Shown piece after piece: positions 34,924-46,184 of a DNA stretch of 64,000 bases. The notes under the pieces are model-generated. The model saw nothing but the letters and a program-made list of their open reading frames with translations. It was not told where the DNA came from and searched no databases. Location of the stretch: positions 186,001 through 250,000 of the forward strand of contig JAJOHG010000018.1 in assembly GCA_021029095.1 (NCBI GenBank), in the 5' to 3' direction. The position numbers and the translations under genes are program-made. Positions within the stretch are counted from its first letter, which is position 1, and each line of letters starts with the position of its first letter. Source of the DNA: Phellopilus nigrolimitatus (Eukaryota; Basidiomycota; Agaricomycetes; Hymenochaetales; Hymenochaetaceae).

Positions 34924-35984
34924 ATGTTCTCCATCGTTCTTGCTTGCCTTGCTTTGTTCAGTCTCCTGCCTGCCATACATGCTGACTGGTGGACAGTTGA
35001 ATGGGACGCGCCGGAGTTTATTGAGCTGTCGGGCGACATGATAGTCCCTAATGTTCCTAATCCTCCGGGAACGCCTTATGTTTGGCCGGGCCTACAACCT
35101 GGTTCCACTGGAGTCTTACAGGCTGTGTTAGATGGGAGGTACTGTTTTCTCTTTTGTCCTTTCAATTTTTCAAGATACTGAGATCTTTCCTTACTACACA
35201 GATCTGGTACTTGGTGGATAGGAGACGGGTATGCCCTTTCGCCGAGTCGTGAACGTATCTGCGAGGAAAGCTTACTTCCGAGTTATTTTAGATATTATGG
35301 AACGCCGAGGTACGCGGCCCGTAGCGTTACCGCCTTCTTCAGCAGCCGACATTTGCTCACAGCTTGCCTTGGGGTGCCGGATTCAATGCATATCTTAGTA
35401 CGCACTTGGCAGGGCTTTCAAAGACAGAATGCAAACACTGGCTGAATTGATCTCTCGGTTTCCATTAGACCAAACCGTTCATTTTTCTTTCACTGTAGAT
35501 TCGACCGGAAACTGGACTTGTACGCTCTCCGGCCCTAGCACAGCAGAAACTACACTCTCCCTTCCGGGTTTGACTATGAATCGGTGCGTCCGTCAGTATC
35601 AATAGTAGCTGGCACGTGCTTAAACGAACAACCCCTCCACCCCGACAACCGCTAGTGCCATATTGGCCGTCGAACTGTATGATGTAGACTTCAACTTCGG
35701 GCCGGTCATTGTAAGAAATATCACCCTTCTATGAAACACGGAGATTTAACTTTCCTTTCAATGTAGTACCAGAACGTCAAGATCGTGGCTTCGACTGATG
35801 CAAGCAGTTGGTGCGGATCGACCGTTTCGCTTGGATACAGCAGCGGGGTATTTTGTTTTGTCGGTCGGCTGTCATCTCGCATTCTTAACTTTCGTGGACT
35901 CAACAGGAGTACACAGTTGACGGAGCGACGGCGAGCAACAACACATGCTCTGTCAGTGAAGTGATCATGCCGAGTGCTTCATAG
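34924..35984 (+). CDS. Secreted protein of unknown family (8 exons, about 222 aa)
   Basis: Exons 34924-35138, 35202-35228, 35292-35309, 35363-35397, 35424-35583, 35656-35710, 35767-35847 and 35907-35984 join into 669 nt in frame. A signal peptide (MFSIVLACLALFSLLPAIHA) precedes DWWTVEWDAPEF. Trp- and Gly-rich segments follow (GTWWIGDG, LPWGAGFNAYL), then a beta-rich part with HFSFTVDSTGNWTCTLSG, VELYDVDFNFGPVIYQN and a Cys-containing tail. The pattern of aromatic beta strands suggests a jelly-roll or lectin-like fold, but I do not recognise the family. Exon 3 is only 18 nt. The small exons make individual joins less certain than the whole. Confidence 0.65.
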
Positions 35985-36264
35985 GGACAGGCTAAAGAGG
36001 TATAGTCCAATGCTAGAGGCGAGGTGCAATGCTCTGTATGAGAATATTAGAAACGACTATGTATGATCTTTTTCGATCTTAATACGAAGAAGTAGACAGC
36101 AACGGCGAGTGCCGTGGCACGATTACATAATAATATGGCTTATCTTATCTTTGCCTTGCCGCTGTTACTGTCGCCGTCCCCGCCGCCGACGTCGGGGTCG
36201 AAATTCGAACCATCCGTCGCCGCCAGCTCAACGTCAAAAGCACAATCGCCAATATTCTGAAAGG

Positions 36265-39117
36265 ATGCGTCTCCTTCCTCGAGAACAGGAGAAGCTCCTC
36301 CTCCACCAGGCCGGCTTCCTCGCCCAAAAGCGCCTCGCACGCGGTCAGCGGCTGAACCGGGCGGAGGCCATCGCGCTCATCGCGTCTCAATTGCAGGAGC
36401 GCATTCGCGATGGAAACCACTCCGTTGCCGCACTCATGCAACTCGGGAAGAATATGCTCGGACGGAGACACGTCCTGCCTGCCGTCGTCCCGTTGCTGCA
36501 TGAGATCCAGGTCGAGGGTACTTTTCATGACGGGTGAGCAATCTTCCAATTCTCCAAAGTAATTGACTCGAATGATACAGCGTATTCCTCGTCACCGTGC
36601 ACGACCCCATCTGCACCGAGTCCGGAAACCTCGAAGAGGCGCTTTACGGCTCCTTCCTGCCCATCCCCTCCTCCGCCCTCTTCCCCGTCATCGACCCTGC
36701 CGAATACGCTCCCGAGAGTGCGCCGGGCGCCGTCGTTGTACGTAAGGAGCGCATTGCGATCAATGCAGGCAGATCGCGCCTGCGCCTGCGCGTCACAAAC
36801 AACGGTGACCGGCCTGTGCAAATCGGCTCGCACTACCACTTCGTCGAGACGAACGGCGCGCTATTCTTCGACCGTGCCCGCGCTTACGGCAGGCGGCTCG
36901 ATATTCCCGCGGGCACCGCCGTGCGCTTTGAGCCGGGGGACACTAAGACCGTCGCTCTGGTGTCCATTGCGGGTGCATGTATCGTTTCCGGCGGGAACGC
37001 ACTCGCGACGGGCGTAATGGACCCAAGCCGTACGGACGCAATCGTCATTGCGCTTGTGCAGAAGGGCTTTGGACACCGCCCCGAACCTGGTGCGCTCGAG
37101 GTCGACCAGGACACGACTATGGCACGCGAGGCGTATGCGTCCATGTTTGGCCCGACCGTGGGTGATAGGGTCCGCCTTGGCGACACGGCGCTCTGGATCG
37201 AGGTCGAGAAGGATCTAGCTGTCTACGGTGACGAAGTCAAATTCGGCGGGGGCAAGACCATCCGCGAGGGCATGGGCCAAGCGACGAACCGGGCTTCTGC
37301 CGACACGCTCGACCTCGTTATCACTAACAGCCTCATTGTCGACTATTCCGGGATATACAAAGCCGACATCGGAGTTAAAGACGGGATTATCGTAGGGATC
37401 GGCAAGGCCGGCAACCCCGACGTCATGGCAGGCGTTGACCCCGCGCTCACCATCGGGTCTTCCACCGAGGTCATCGCAGGCGAGAAGCTGATCGTCACCG
37501 CGGGCGCCATCGACGCGCACGTACACTACATCTGTCCACAGCAGGTGCGCGAGGCGCTCGCCGCAGGGACCACGACACTCGTCGGCGGCGGCACGGGCCC
37601 CAGTGCGGGTACAAACGCGACAACATGTACCCCCAGCCCGCGTGATGTGCGCGTGATGATGGCCGCTACGGACGGGATGCCGATGAACTTTGCATTCACG
37701 GGCAAAGGGAACGACGCGGGCCCGAAGGCCCTCGAGGAGGTCGTACGGGCAGGCGCGGCGGGATTGAAGCTCCATGAAGTGAGGCACCTACGATCGGGGT
37801 AGCTGCATTTCCATTCTGACAGGAAGTCGTAGGATTGGGGCTCGACGCCCGCTGCTATCAAGAACTGCCTCGATGTCGGCGACAAATACGATGTTCAGGT
37901 CAACATCCATACAGACACTCTGAACGAGAGCGGCTTTGTCGAAAGTACTTCGTCCCATTTTATTCCCCTCTCCGATTCTGAACTATGTTCATTATAAGGC
38001 ACCATCGACGCCTTTAAAGGCCGCACGATCCACACCTATCACACCGAGGGTGCTGGTATGCCAATATATTCAACTTCTGGGATCTACCACTAAGTCATCG
38101 TAGGCGGTGGGCATGCGCCCGACATCATTGTCGTCTGCGGTCTCGACAACGTCCTGCCGTCTTCTACGAACCCCACGCGTCCATTTACAAACAATACGCT
38201 CGACGAGCACCTCGACGTACGTCCTTCTCCCCTTCCCTCCGGATTCACCCTACTTACCACCCGCCTCATTGCGCTACGCAGATGCTCATGGTATGCCACC
38301 ACCTCGATAAATCCATCCCAGAGGACCTCGCCTTCGCCGAGTCGCGCATTCGCGCAGAGACAGTCGCGGCCGAGGACGTCCTGCACGATCTTGGTGCCAT
38401 CTCGATGATCAGCTCCGACTCGCAGGCGATGGGCCGTGTTGGTGAGGTCGTCAGCCGCACATGGCGCACGGCGAGCAAGATGCGCGAGATGCGCGGGCCG
38501 CTCGTCGAGCTTGGCGATGAAGAAGGGAAGGATAATGGACGTGTGAAGCGCTATATCTCGAAGTATACCGTTAATCCGGCGATCACGCACGGGTTTGCCC
38601 ACCTCGTCGGCTCAGTCACTGTCGGCAAGCTCGCTGACCTCGTTCTCTGGAAACCCGAGAATTTTGGCGCGAAGCCCGAGCTCGTGCTCAAATCTGGAAC
38701 CATCGCTTGGGCCCAAGTGCGTTTCCCGTTTCCTCCACATTCCTTAGGAAGGAGGAAGGAGGTGCTCATATTTCTCATTGACAGATGGGGGATGCGAACG
38801 GCTCGATCCCGACCGTGCAGCCCGTGTACGGGCAGCCGATGTGGGGCGCGCAGGCGGATGCCGCGGCGATCACCTCGCTTGTCTTCGTCTCCCAGATCTC
38901 CATCGCCTCCGGGACGATCGCGTCGTACGGCACGCGCAAGCGCGCGGAAGCCGTGCGTGGGTGTCGCGACGTCACGAAGCGCGACATGAAGTGGAACAGC
39001 GAGACGCCGAAGATGCGTGTCGATCCCGAAAGCTACGAAGTAACGGCGGATGGCGTCGTGATGGACGTGCAACCTGCTGACAAGCTGCCACTCGGGAGAA
39101 TGTATAATCTTTTCTAG
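36265..39117 (+). CDS. URE1: Urease (7 exons, 838 aa)
   Basis: Single-chain fungal urease, hydrolysing urea to ammonia and carbamate in the cytosol with two nickel ions. Exons: 36265-36533, 36581-37778, 37833-37944, 37999-38055, 38104-38216, 38282-38716 and 38785-39117; 2517 nt in frame. The order is gamma-like ([17 protein letters not shown]), beta-like ([30 protein letters not shown]) and alpha-like domains. Active-site residues are visible: HVHYICPQQ (two nickel His), GLKLHE joined to DWG (carbamylated Lys), [36 protein letters not shown] (flap His) and [15 protein letters not shown] (Asp). Length matches other fungal ureases. Maturation needs separate accessory proteins, none of which is in this window. 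Confidence 0.96.
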
Positions 39118-39384
39118 GAATGTTGAAAAAATTTGAGTGCCGGTTGTCTGTTTTCGTTGGGAGAGGTATTTGAGGACGGACAAATGATCGAATTGTTGCT
39201 AATGTACAGGCTATTGTTGATAACCAGCGGGTTGCGAGAAGAATTTGTTCATATGTAATGTGTACGCTTTTGGCATCAAAGTGTTTTGGTTTATCTCTTC
39301 ATCACCGACCAGAAAGGTGATACACGAGGTACCAAACAACAAGGCCTGCGATTTTGCGGGAAGAGTGTTGTACGTGTCCATCTA

Positions 39385-40179
39385 CAGTCATTCACCAGTC
39401 AATGGGACACCACCGGTCAATGGGACACTCGCCTAAAACACCATTTCTCGACCGTTTTTTCCAATTAGTTTTGCAATTTCAAGCTTAAATATATACCAAA
39501 GTACTGTATACCAAGTGTGAGCCAGCCCGGCTCAGTATTGCTTGAGAAATGCTCAAAATACTGTCGAAGTGTACTAAAATGGTAACTGCAACTTGGCGTG
39601 ACACAATACATTCTGCCTTCTGCACACATTTTGTCCCTTTGGACCAGCACTGATTTTTCATATAATGAGAGGAGAATATCTCTGAAACGTAAGCATGATG
39701 TTATGTGAAAGAGAATTTGAGCGGATCTCGAGAATGACAGTATATATGCACTATCTTATCAACAGGTCACAGGTGTTACAGAAGTCCTGTAAGTGTCCTA
39801 GATGACTTCGAAGACAATTTTATTACTCAACATGATAAAAATACATGGTTAGAGGCATATTCATGAAGAGTACATCTGTATCTACCGGTAAATGCACTTA
39901 CCATATCATTTGGTGGTCGGTATCACTCGTAGTTACTGCACTATTGTGGTCAGGGTCGTGGGAAAGCTACTGTCCCATTGAGCGGTGAGGACCAAAAAGG
40001 TCACAGCTTTTTGTTTTCACTGTACCTCTTTTATTTCTCCTTATTTTTATACAAGATTCTGTGAGGACATTCTACAGTAGTTTGTTTACTTGCCAGCATA
40101 ATTTGTTTTGTAAAAAAGGGGCAAAATATGGTTGAGTCCGCGATGGCGATTTGGTGTCCCATTGACCGGTGAATGACTG
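39385..40179. mobile_element. Mariner-like MITE, 795 bp
   Basis: CAGTCATTCACCAGTCAATG at the left end matches the complement of the right end (CAGTCATTCACCGGTCAATG) with one mismatch, and similarity continues to GGGACACC. Both ends are flanked by TA. An extra inner copy of CACCGGTCAATGGGACAC follows the left end. No transposase frame. Typical of a Tc1/mariner or Fot1-derived non-autonomous element. Confidence 0.75.
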
Positions 40180-41050
40180 TATCAAAGACGCTGTCGGATA
40201 AAAAAAAGAGACTACAAGTCCACTGTCTAAAGTCCTTCTAAAAGTCAGTCTTCAACTTTCAAACGTCATTTACAGAAGCTCTTAATACACGCAATTGATC
40301 CGAGATCACTATCAAACTCGGTATTTTCGTAGACTTCTTTCGTCACGCTCGGGCTCGACTATTTCATGAACATCTGTTTCAATTTGGCTCAAGCCTTGTT
40401 TTATTATTTTATTTTATAGTAAGAGTCCTTTTGTACTGCACAGTACATACTAATAATACTTTACTAGGTTTACTATGTTCCAGTGTCAACGCTGTGTGAG
40501 ATGCATACACCATTGCTCTTGAAAACAAACACCATTTTACCGCCTCCTGGGGATACAGCTGTGTGGACCGTGCTCTTCTAATCACACTTGGCTTAGCTCA
40601 GAATTCTTCACTGAAGCGGGAACCCCAGAACTGGTGTCGCATATTGTGATGCACATAATTATTCTGGAGACTAGGATCCGCCATGAAGTCAAAGTGAACG
40701 CCTCTATTCGTGACCATTTTCCCGCTGATCATTAGGATCTCTTTTTGACTTGAAAAGAATGTCTGTAATCTGACGTTCTTCAGACGTTTGGGCTTCCGAA
40801 AAGTGACAACGCACGCATGGATATCTCCCAACTGACTGATTGCGGGTCGGGTGCTTTTGGTATATGGACCTCATTTCTTGTTGCTCTGCTCTAATTTGTC
40901 TCCAGCACATTCCTTAGCAAATTGTGTTCTGTCTTGCTTAGTATCAGATCATCACCCAAGGCGCGACTCAGAGAGTTCTTGCCATCGGACAACTTCTGAT
41001 TTCCATGACATCGCAAATTGACAAAAATTCTCGTCGCTCGACCTCGAATT
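40180..41050. other. Intergenic, no gene seen
   Basis: AT-rich spacer. Minus-strand frames near 40598-40910 have no recognisable motif and are not supported as genes. Confidence 0.3.
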
Positions 41051-41058
41051 TATATAAA
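41051..41058 (+). promoter_or_regulatory. TATA box of the 41.1 kb secreted protein
   Basis: TATATAAA lies 83 nt before the ATG at 41141, as in the other secreted protein genes of this window. Confidence 0.6.
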
Positions 41059-41140
41059 GGTGGCAAAATATGCACGAAGCTTTGGACCCCCTCAAGTCTA
41101 TTTATCAATACCAGCAGCTTCTCCACTCTATTCACAAGTT

Positions 41141-41974
41141 ATGAAGGCCTTCGCTACTCCTCTCATCGTTCTTGCCCTCTCCCTCGGTGCACTCGGCGCT
41201 AATCTCAACGTTCGTGCGCCTGAGGCCTCTGGGACGGACAAGTGTCCCTCAGCACATGTAGTTGCGTCGTCGACCGTTATTTCCGACGGTCACAGCATAC
41301 AGCGCACAACGTTTTCTTGCCCGGATGGCGGCTTCCTGAGCTCATCTCCGCTCTTGACCAAGACAAATCTCTCGAGCACTCAGGTATCCTGGAAGGGCAA
41401 CGCCCTTAAGATGCGCAACGAGGATGAGTGCACGTCTACTGATAATTGCCAGTTGTGGAACAGACTGTGGGTTTTTTTCTCGTTTTGCTTCCGCGAATAA
41501 CACCAATGATAAAATTTTACAGTTGTATGTGGTTGCCAGGACCTTCCCGCTGAGGCACCAAACCCGGATGACTGTATGAATCTAAGCAATGCAGCGCAGA
41601 TCATCGCCCAAGCATATGGCCCGACATTCACTGTCGATCCTGGCACTTTCGAAAGGATTGCGTATGAGACATGCGCATTCGAGTGGACCAACTTTGATAT
41701 CATCCCTTTGGAGTATTGCTGGGACGATCTTGTCAGCATTCCTTCAGATCATATTTGTTTTGTCTGCTGACCCGATACGGCCATTTTGTTACTTTTATGA
41801 AGGGTGAGACTGGGGCCGCCATGAGCAGCAATTGCTTCTCGCCTTCGACGGGCGGTGGATCCGCTGCGGCCTGCAACGGGACTGACGCCATGTGGGAACT
41901 TAGGTAACGGATTTTTTTGAACGTTATGAGTTATAATGCTTATCTTCAATGTTTTCAGGTCTATTCGCGTGTGA
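41141..41974 (+). CDS. Small cysteine-containing secreted protein, splice structure unresolved
   Basis: The first exon (from 41141) encodes a signal peptide MKAFATPLIVLALSLGALGA and a domain with CPSAHVVASSTVISDGHSIQ and TTFSCPDGG. A second segment reads VCGCQDLPAEAPNPDDCMNL and VDPGTFERIAYETCAFEWTN up to 41731. Two further exons (41803-41903 and 41959-41974) end in ELRSIRV. This resembles a family of small secreted proteins common in agaricomycetes, with Cys-Pro near the start and Pro-x-x-Asp-Cys in the middle. The join near 41466-41523 fails: the natural donor (CT|GTGGGT) is in phase 2 while the acceptor (TTACAG) needs phase 1. Either a weak donor at 41471 with an acceptor at 41540 is used, or the gene has a frameshift. 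Confidence 0.5.
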
Positions 41975-42441
41975 AACTGATATATATTGTTGTTGATAGA
42001 CGTCTTTCAAGTGAGCAAGGGCCATACATAATATCTTTTTCTCGTATTCTTGAATTTGGGATTATTTCTTGTGTTATGCATGTAATCTAAGTGATGAGGA
42101 TTTAATTTTTGAAACGCCATCTTTGGCTACTTTATTCTTCTTTGGGTCTCAAGTTCGAGTGCTCGTGAAACTTCAACTGAACGAGGATTTGCTCAGCAAC
42201 TCTTCCAGATGAGACGCGTCATGTAGTAAGCATGCGAAATGTGACACAATTGTGACAAGCGCGTGCGGCTGTCTCTAGGTTGTCTCTCTAACTCCTGACT
42301 TTCATCTCATATATTTATTTCTTGCACAAAGGTACGTCAGTAGCAAGCAGGGCCGGTCTTCCAATCAGGACAGCTTTTTCATAATGACCTACTATTTGAA
42401 GGAGCCAACTTGGAAGGTGACACGACATCCGAGCCATTCTT
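41975..42441. other. Spacer before NBS1
   Basis: No gene supported. 3' flank of the secreted protein gene and promoter of NBS1; no TATA box is obvious. Confidence 0.3.
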
Positions 42442-45400
42442 ATGTGGGTAATTGAAGGGGCGTTCGATGGGGATAGCCCCGGGAATCTCGAGCGGAAAAG
42501 TAAGTAGTCTGGTTTGAACAGCCACAGCTATGCTTATTGTTCTTTTACAGAATTCAAAGTTCTTAAGCCTGGCAGGAGTTATCCATTAGGCAGAAAAGCG
42601 AAACATCCTTTGCAACTTGTCCTCAGCCACCCAAAGATATCTGCGGAACATGTCACCTTTGTTGTTGGTGAACATACCGTGGATAGTGTTGTACGTTTAC
42701 CGCGTTTTCATGGACGATATGAACTCAACATGTCGACAGTCGGATCCATCATTCAGGCCTACACTGACGTTGCAGAATCTCAAGAGCAAGACAATGCAAG
42801 TAAGTAGAGGCATCAATGGGACGAAGGATAGAATGAGCATAGATGGAATGGCAGAGGGTGAACTACTCCCCGGGGACACTATTGCGCTCGTAACAGGAAT
42901 ATATGCCAAGTGCGTCTCCGAGGATATTCTTCATCTCTATGACTAACTTTCTCTAGCGTTTACTGGCGCCCTGTCTGCTGTTATGTATCATCAAAAACTT
43001 CAGCGCTCCCGCTGGACAAGTGCGCATCATTGGGTGTAAAGATTGTTTCAACGTGTCGCCCAGAAATCACGCACCACCTGACCCCGACACTCAGTACGAC
43101 GCCCGCAATAGCAACTACTCTGCTCGTTCCTGCCCAGCTTGTGCGCCCAGACTGGCTCACGGAGCTACTTCATTTGAGTGAAACTGCCGCGTCCGCTAGC
43201 GGCCATTCTATGCTTGAGTTCGATTATCGACTACCCGATGAAGCGCGTCATCGACCCACTTTCGCTCCTTCGTTATCTGCGCAGCTGAAAACTCTTGCGC
43301 CATGGGAGCCCACTATCAAGCGCGTGGAGCTGCTTAAAGGTTGGCGATTCGTATTCATTGGTGAGAAGGAAAGAGAACTCGATTCGGAGACGCGCGCTCT
43401 TGTGGAACGTGGTGGAGGTGAATACGAGGCGTTTGATGTTTCTGGAGGTGCGACTCGCTGGCGACAGGTGCTTGCGCGAAACAAGCGCAAGGCGGAAGCG
43501 GAGAGCGGAAAGGGACTCAGCGTCATCGGAGAAACCGACACGCTAAAAGTGGCTGCTGGAGATACATGGGATAGCATGCTGGATGTGCTGAAATCGTGAG
43601 GATTCTTCTATTTCTACTCGAAAGTGTAATTGCTAAACGGCAAAAGGTCTGGGCTGCGTATTATCGGACGCATTCAGTTGATCGAGGCAGTTCTTTGCAT
43701 CGACACCAGTCGTATCGACTCGACTTTGGGCGCGGACAACGATCAAGGTAAACTAAACCATTCCAATCCTCAAGAAAACTAAGAAGAGTATTATAGAGTC
43801 CTCACTGCCCGACGGCGTCCCGAACACACATCCGGAAGAATTTTCATCACAGCTTCAACCGGAAAACATCACGCCTCCACAGGAGCTTGAGTCCGCACCA
43901 CGATCACGTCTTCGGAAGCGCGTCTCGCCGGCATCGCGCGGGACTACACCGTCTGTTGTTGACGTTGGGTCAATGCCGCCACCTCGCGGATCTGCTGCGG
44001 CAGAGGATTCATCTGCGCGCGAACCTGTCCGTGCTAGCGAGGAGCCAGAGGGAACGGCCGGGCGAAAGAGGGTTAGCCAGACCAACTGTTTCCTAAACAA
44101 TCTAGGTATAACTTTTTTTTAAAGCCACTTGTAAGGCGCGCACGGACGAATGCAGCGCCGCCGCTGATTCTGGGTGTTGGCGATCCGTCTATCATCGACT
44201 CGCAGCCGCCAGTGCTCGATTCTGAGCCCGTAGTACCTGCAATCAGCGCGCCAGCAACAGACAAACCTCCTTCCTCAGTATGTATCCTTGTTTTTCTCGT
44301 TTATCACCTTTTGATATAAGCCCATTCTTAACATTTTCATACGATAAAGGCCCCTACCGTACGTTCTAGTCGGCTGAAGAAGCGCGTGCGCAGCGAAGCA
44401 CCGCTGAACCCGATCCTCGCGGGGCTCGAAGCGGAGATCGCTGAGGCGACAACACAGCAGCCTCCTCTGAAACGTTTCAAAGCACTTTTTGATGAAACTG
44501 ATCCTGACCGTGTCGCATCGCAAACACCGGGCTCGGCTGGCTTTAGCGGCGGGATCATAGACAGTCAGATGTTCTCGCAGTTGCCGACAGAGACTGGAGG
44601 TGCTAGCGGTAATGGTAGCGGAGACCGACTGAACTCTGTGCCCGAAGAGGTGGAGGGGAGACAGACTGCTCAGGCAGAGCGCGCCGACGAGGTTGAAGAC
44701 GCTCCGATGGTAGATGCGGATGCAAACGAGCTACCTCCTTCATCAGATAAAAGACAAACTAAACCACCGTCGACTGCGCATCCTGTACCTTTCAACAGTA
44801 CACAAGCGACGCAGCGGACGGCCTCGAAGAACCGCGGCGCGGCACCAGGGAAGCCTGATACCGACGCGGCATTCCTCAAGGCGCTTGCGTCAACAAAAAA
44901 GGGAAAACGTCGCGAAGATGACTTCGACCGAGAGTTCAACAATCTCCGCATCTCAAAGCCAGAGCAGGAGCAGGAAGCGGATGACTGGGGTGTTCTCGCA
45001 GACTTTGGCGATGAAAGCAACCTGATGGGCAACTTCATGGTAATTGTTGAGATGGACGTCCCAGACAAGAGTGAGACTGGAAGCAGAATCACGAGCAGGG
45101 CGCAGAGTAAGGAGCCGGAGAGAGCAGAGTGGCGTGGCAAACCAGATTTCAAGAAGTTCAAGAAGGTGAGTCGGCTAAACGAAGCCATAAGAGTGTTTTC
45201 TGACCGGTTTTTCGCTAGAAAACATCTACTGGAACACGCCCCTCCGTTGAACTAGTCTTGGAGGATGAAAATGATTATGGAATGGGCTCAGGTTCAGTGT
45301 TGATTTGCGTTATCTCCTCCGGTTATTTCTTACTAGTCAAATCAACTTTAGTGTACTGGAAAGGTGGATCGCAGAGTCAGTCAAAATCGCAAGGTGTTGC

Positions 45401-45995
45401 GCAAAGCGAGCCTGCGACACTCCAGCGCCAAGAATTTCTGCAACCCAGCCAGACGCAGAACCGCGGATTCCTGCAATCCGGGCCATCGAAACCGCGCAGC
45501 CAAAGCGTGGCAAAGACGCAGGCTGCGACGCGTCGGAGCCAGAGCCGGCAAATCGTCTCGGAAGAAGAGGAAAGTGAAATCAAGCCCAGATCGGCGAAGG
45601 GCAACCAAAAAGGAGGAAAGGGTAAGGCAGATACGAATGGGAAAGGGAAAAGCCAGCCTTTGTTCCTCAACACGCTCGAGGAAGAAGATGAGGAAGGAGA
45701 TGCGAGAAAGACGGGCCTTGATGGTCCGGTCGATGACGATTTCGACCTGAACTTGGATCTGGACTTGGATGAAGACGTGTCGGAAGATGATCCTGACCCA
45801 ACACTCCGCTCAACTGCACGATCCACAAGGTCTACTGCTAAATCCAAATCCAAACCCATACCGGCTAGGGAAGGGGCGGCAGCGAAACGGGTCCCAAGTA
45901 CGAAAAAGCGGTCTGCTGCTCTTCTGGATGATGACTCGGACACGGGTATGACGTTCAAGGGTTTTGGTGGAAGGAAGAAAGCAAGAGCGAAATAA
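42442..45995 (+). CDS. NBS1: NBS1/nibrin-like subunit of the MRN complex (10 exons, 1018 aa)
   Basis: Scaffold of the Mre11-Rad50-Nbs1 double-strand-break sensor. Exons: 42442-42499, 42551-42690, 42740-42909, 42957-43595, 43647-43747, 43797-44071, 44125-44277, 44350-45165, 45219-45291 and 45364-45995; 3057 nt in frame. The start MWVIEGAFDGDSPGNLER leads into an FHA domain (GRSYPLGRK, SHPKISAEHVTFVVGEHTV, RPTLTLQNLKSK). BRCT-like repeats follow (YWRPVCCYVSS, DKCASLGVKIVSTCRPEITH, RVELLKGWRFVFIGEKER). The long middle is disordered. Near the C-terminus KPDFKKFKKT matches the Mre11-binding FKKFK motif, and the end, acidic then GMTFKGFGGRKKARAK, matches the conserved ATM/Tel1-recruiting tail. Confidence 0.93.
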
Positions 45996-46184
45996 TCATT
46001 TTGGATTTACCAATTGATTTTCTTTCTACAGGGCTTGGATGGTTAGTCTCTGATCGGTAATCTAGTTATACAATAGTGTGTTACATGAGTCTTAAAAGTC
46101 TCAGTCCAGGAAATATAAACAAAACGTAGAAGGCCAACGTGCTCAACTTTCCTGACCACTCTGGATTCTGCCTTTTCTGACTCC

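Noticed and set aside
37215..37787. 190-codon minus-strand frame within urease
   Set aside because: Antisense shadow of a highly conserved exon.
45377..45958. 193-codon Ser-rich minus-strand frame in NBS1
   Set aside because: Antisense of the acidic/Lys-rich NBS1 tail; no start context or splice partner.
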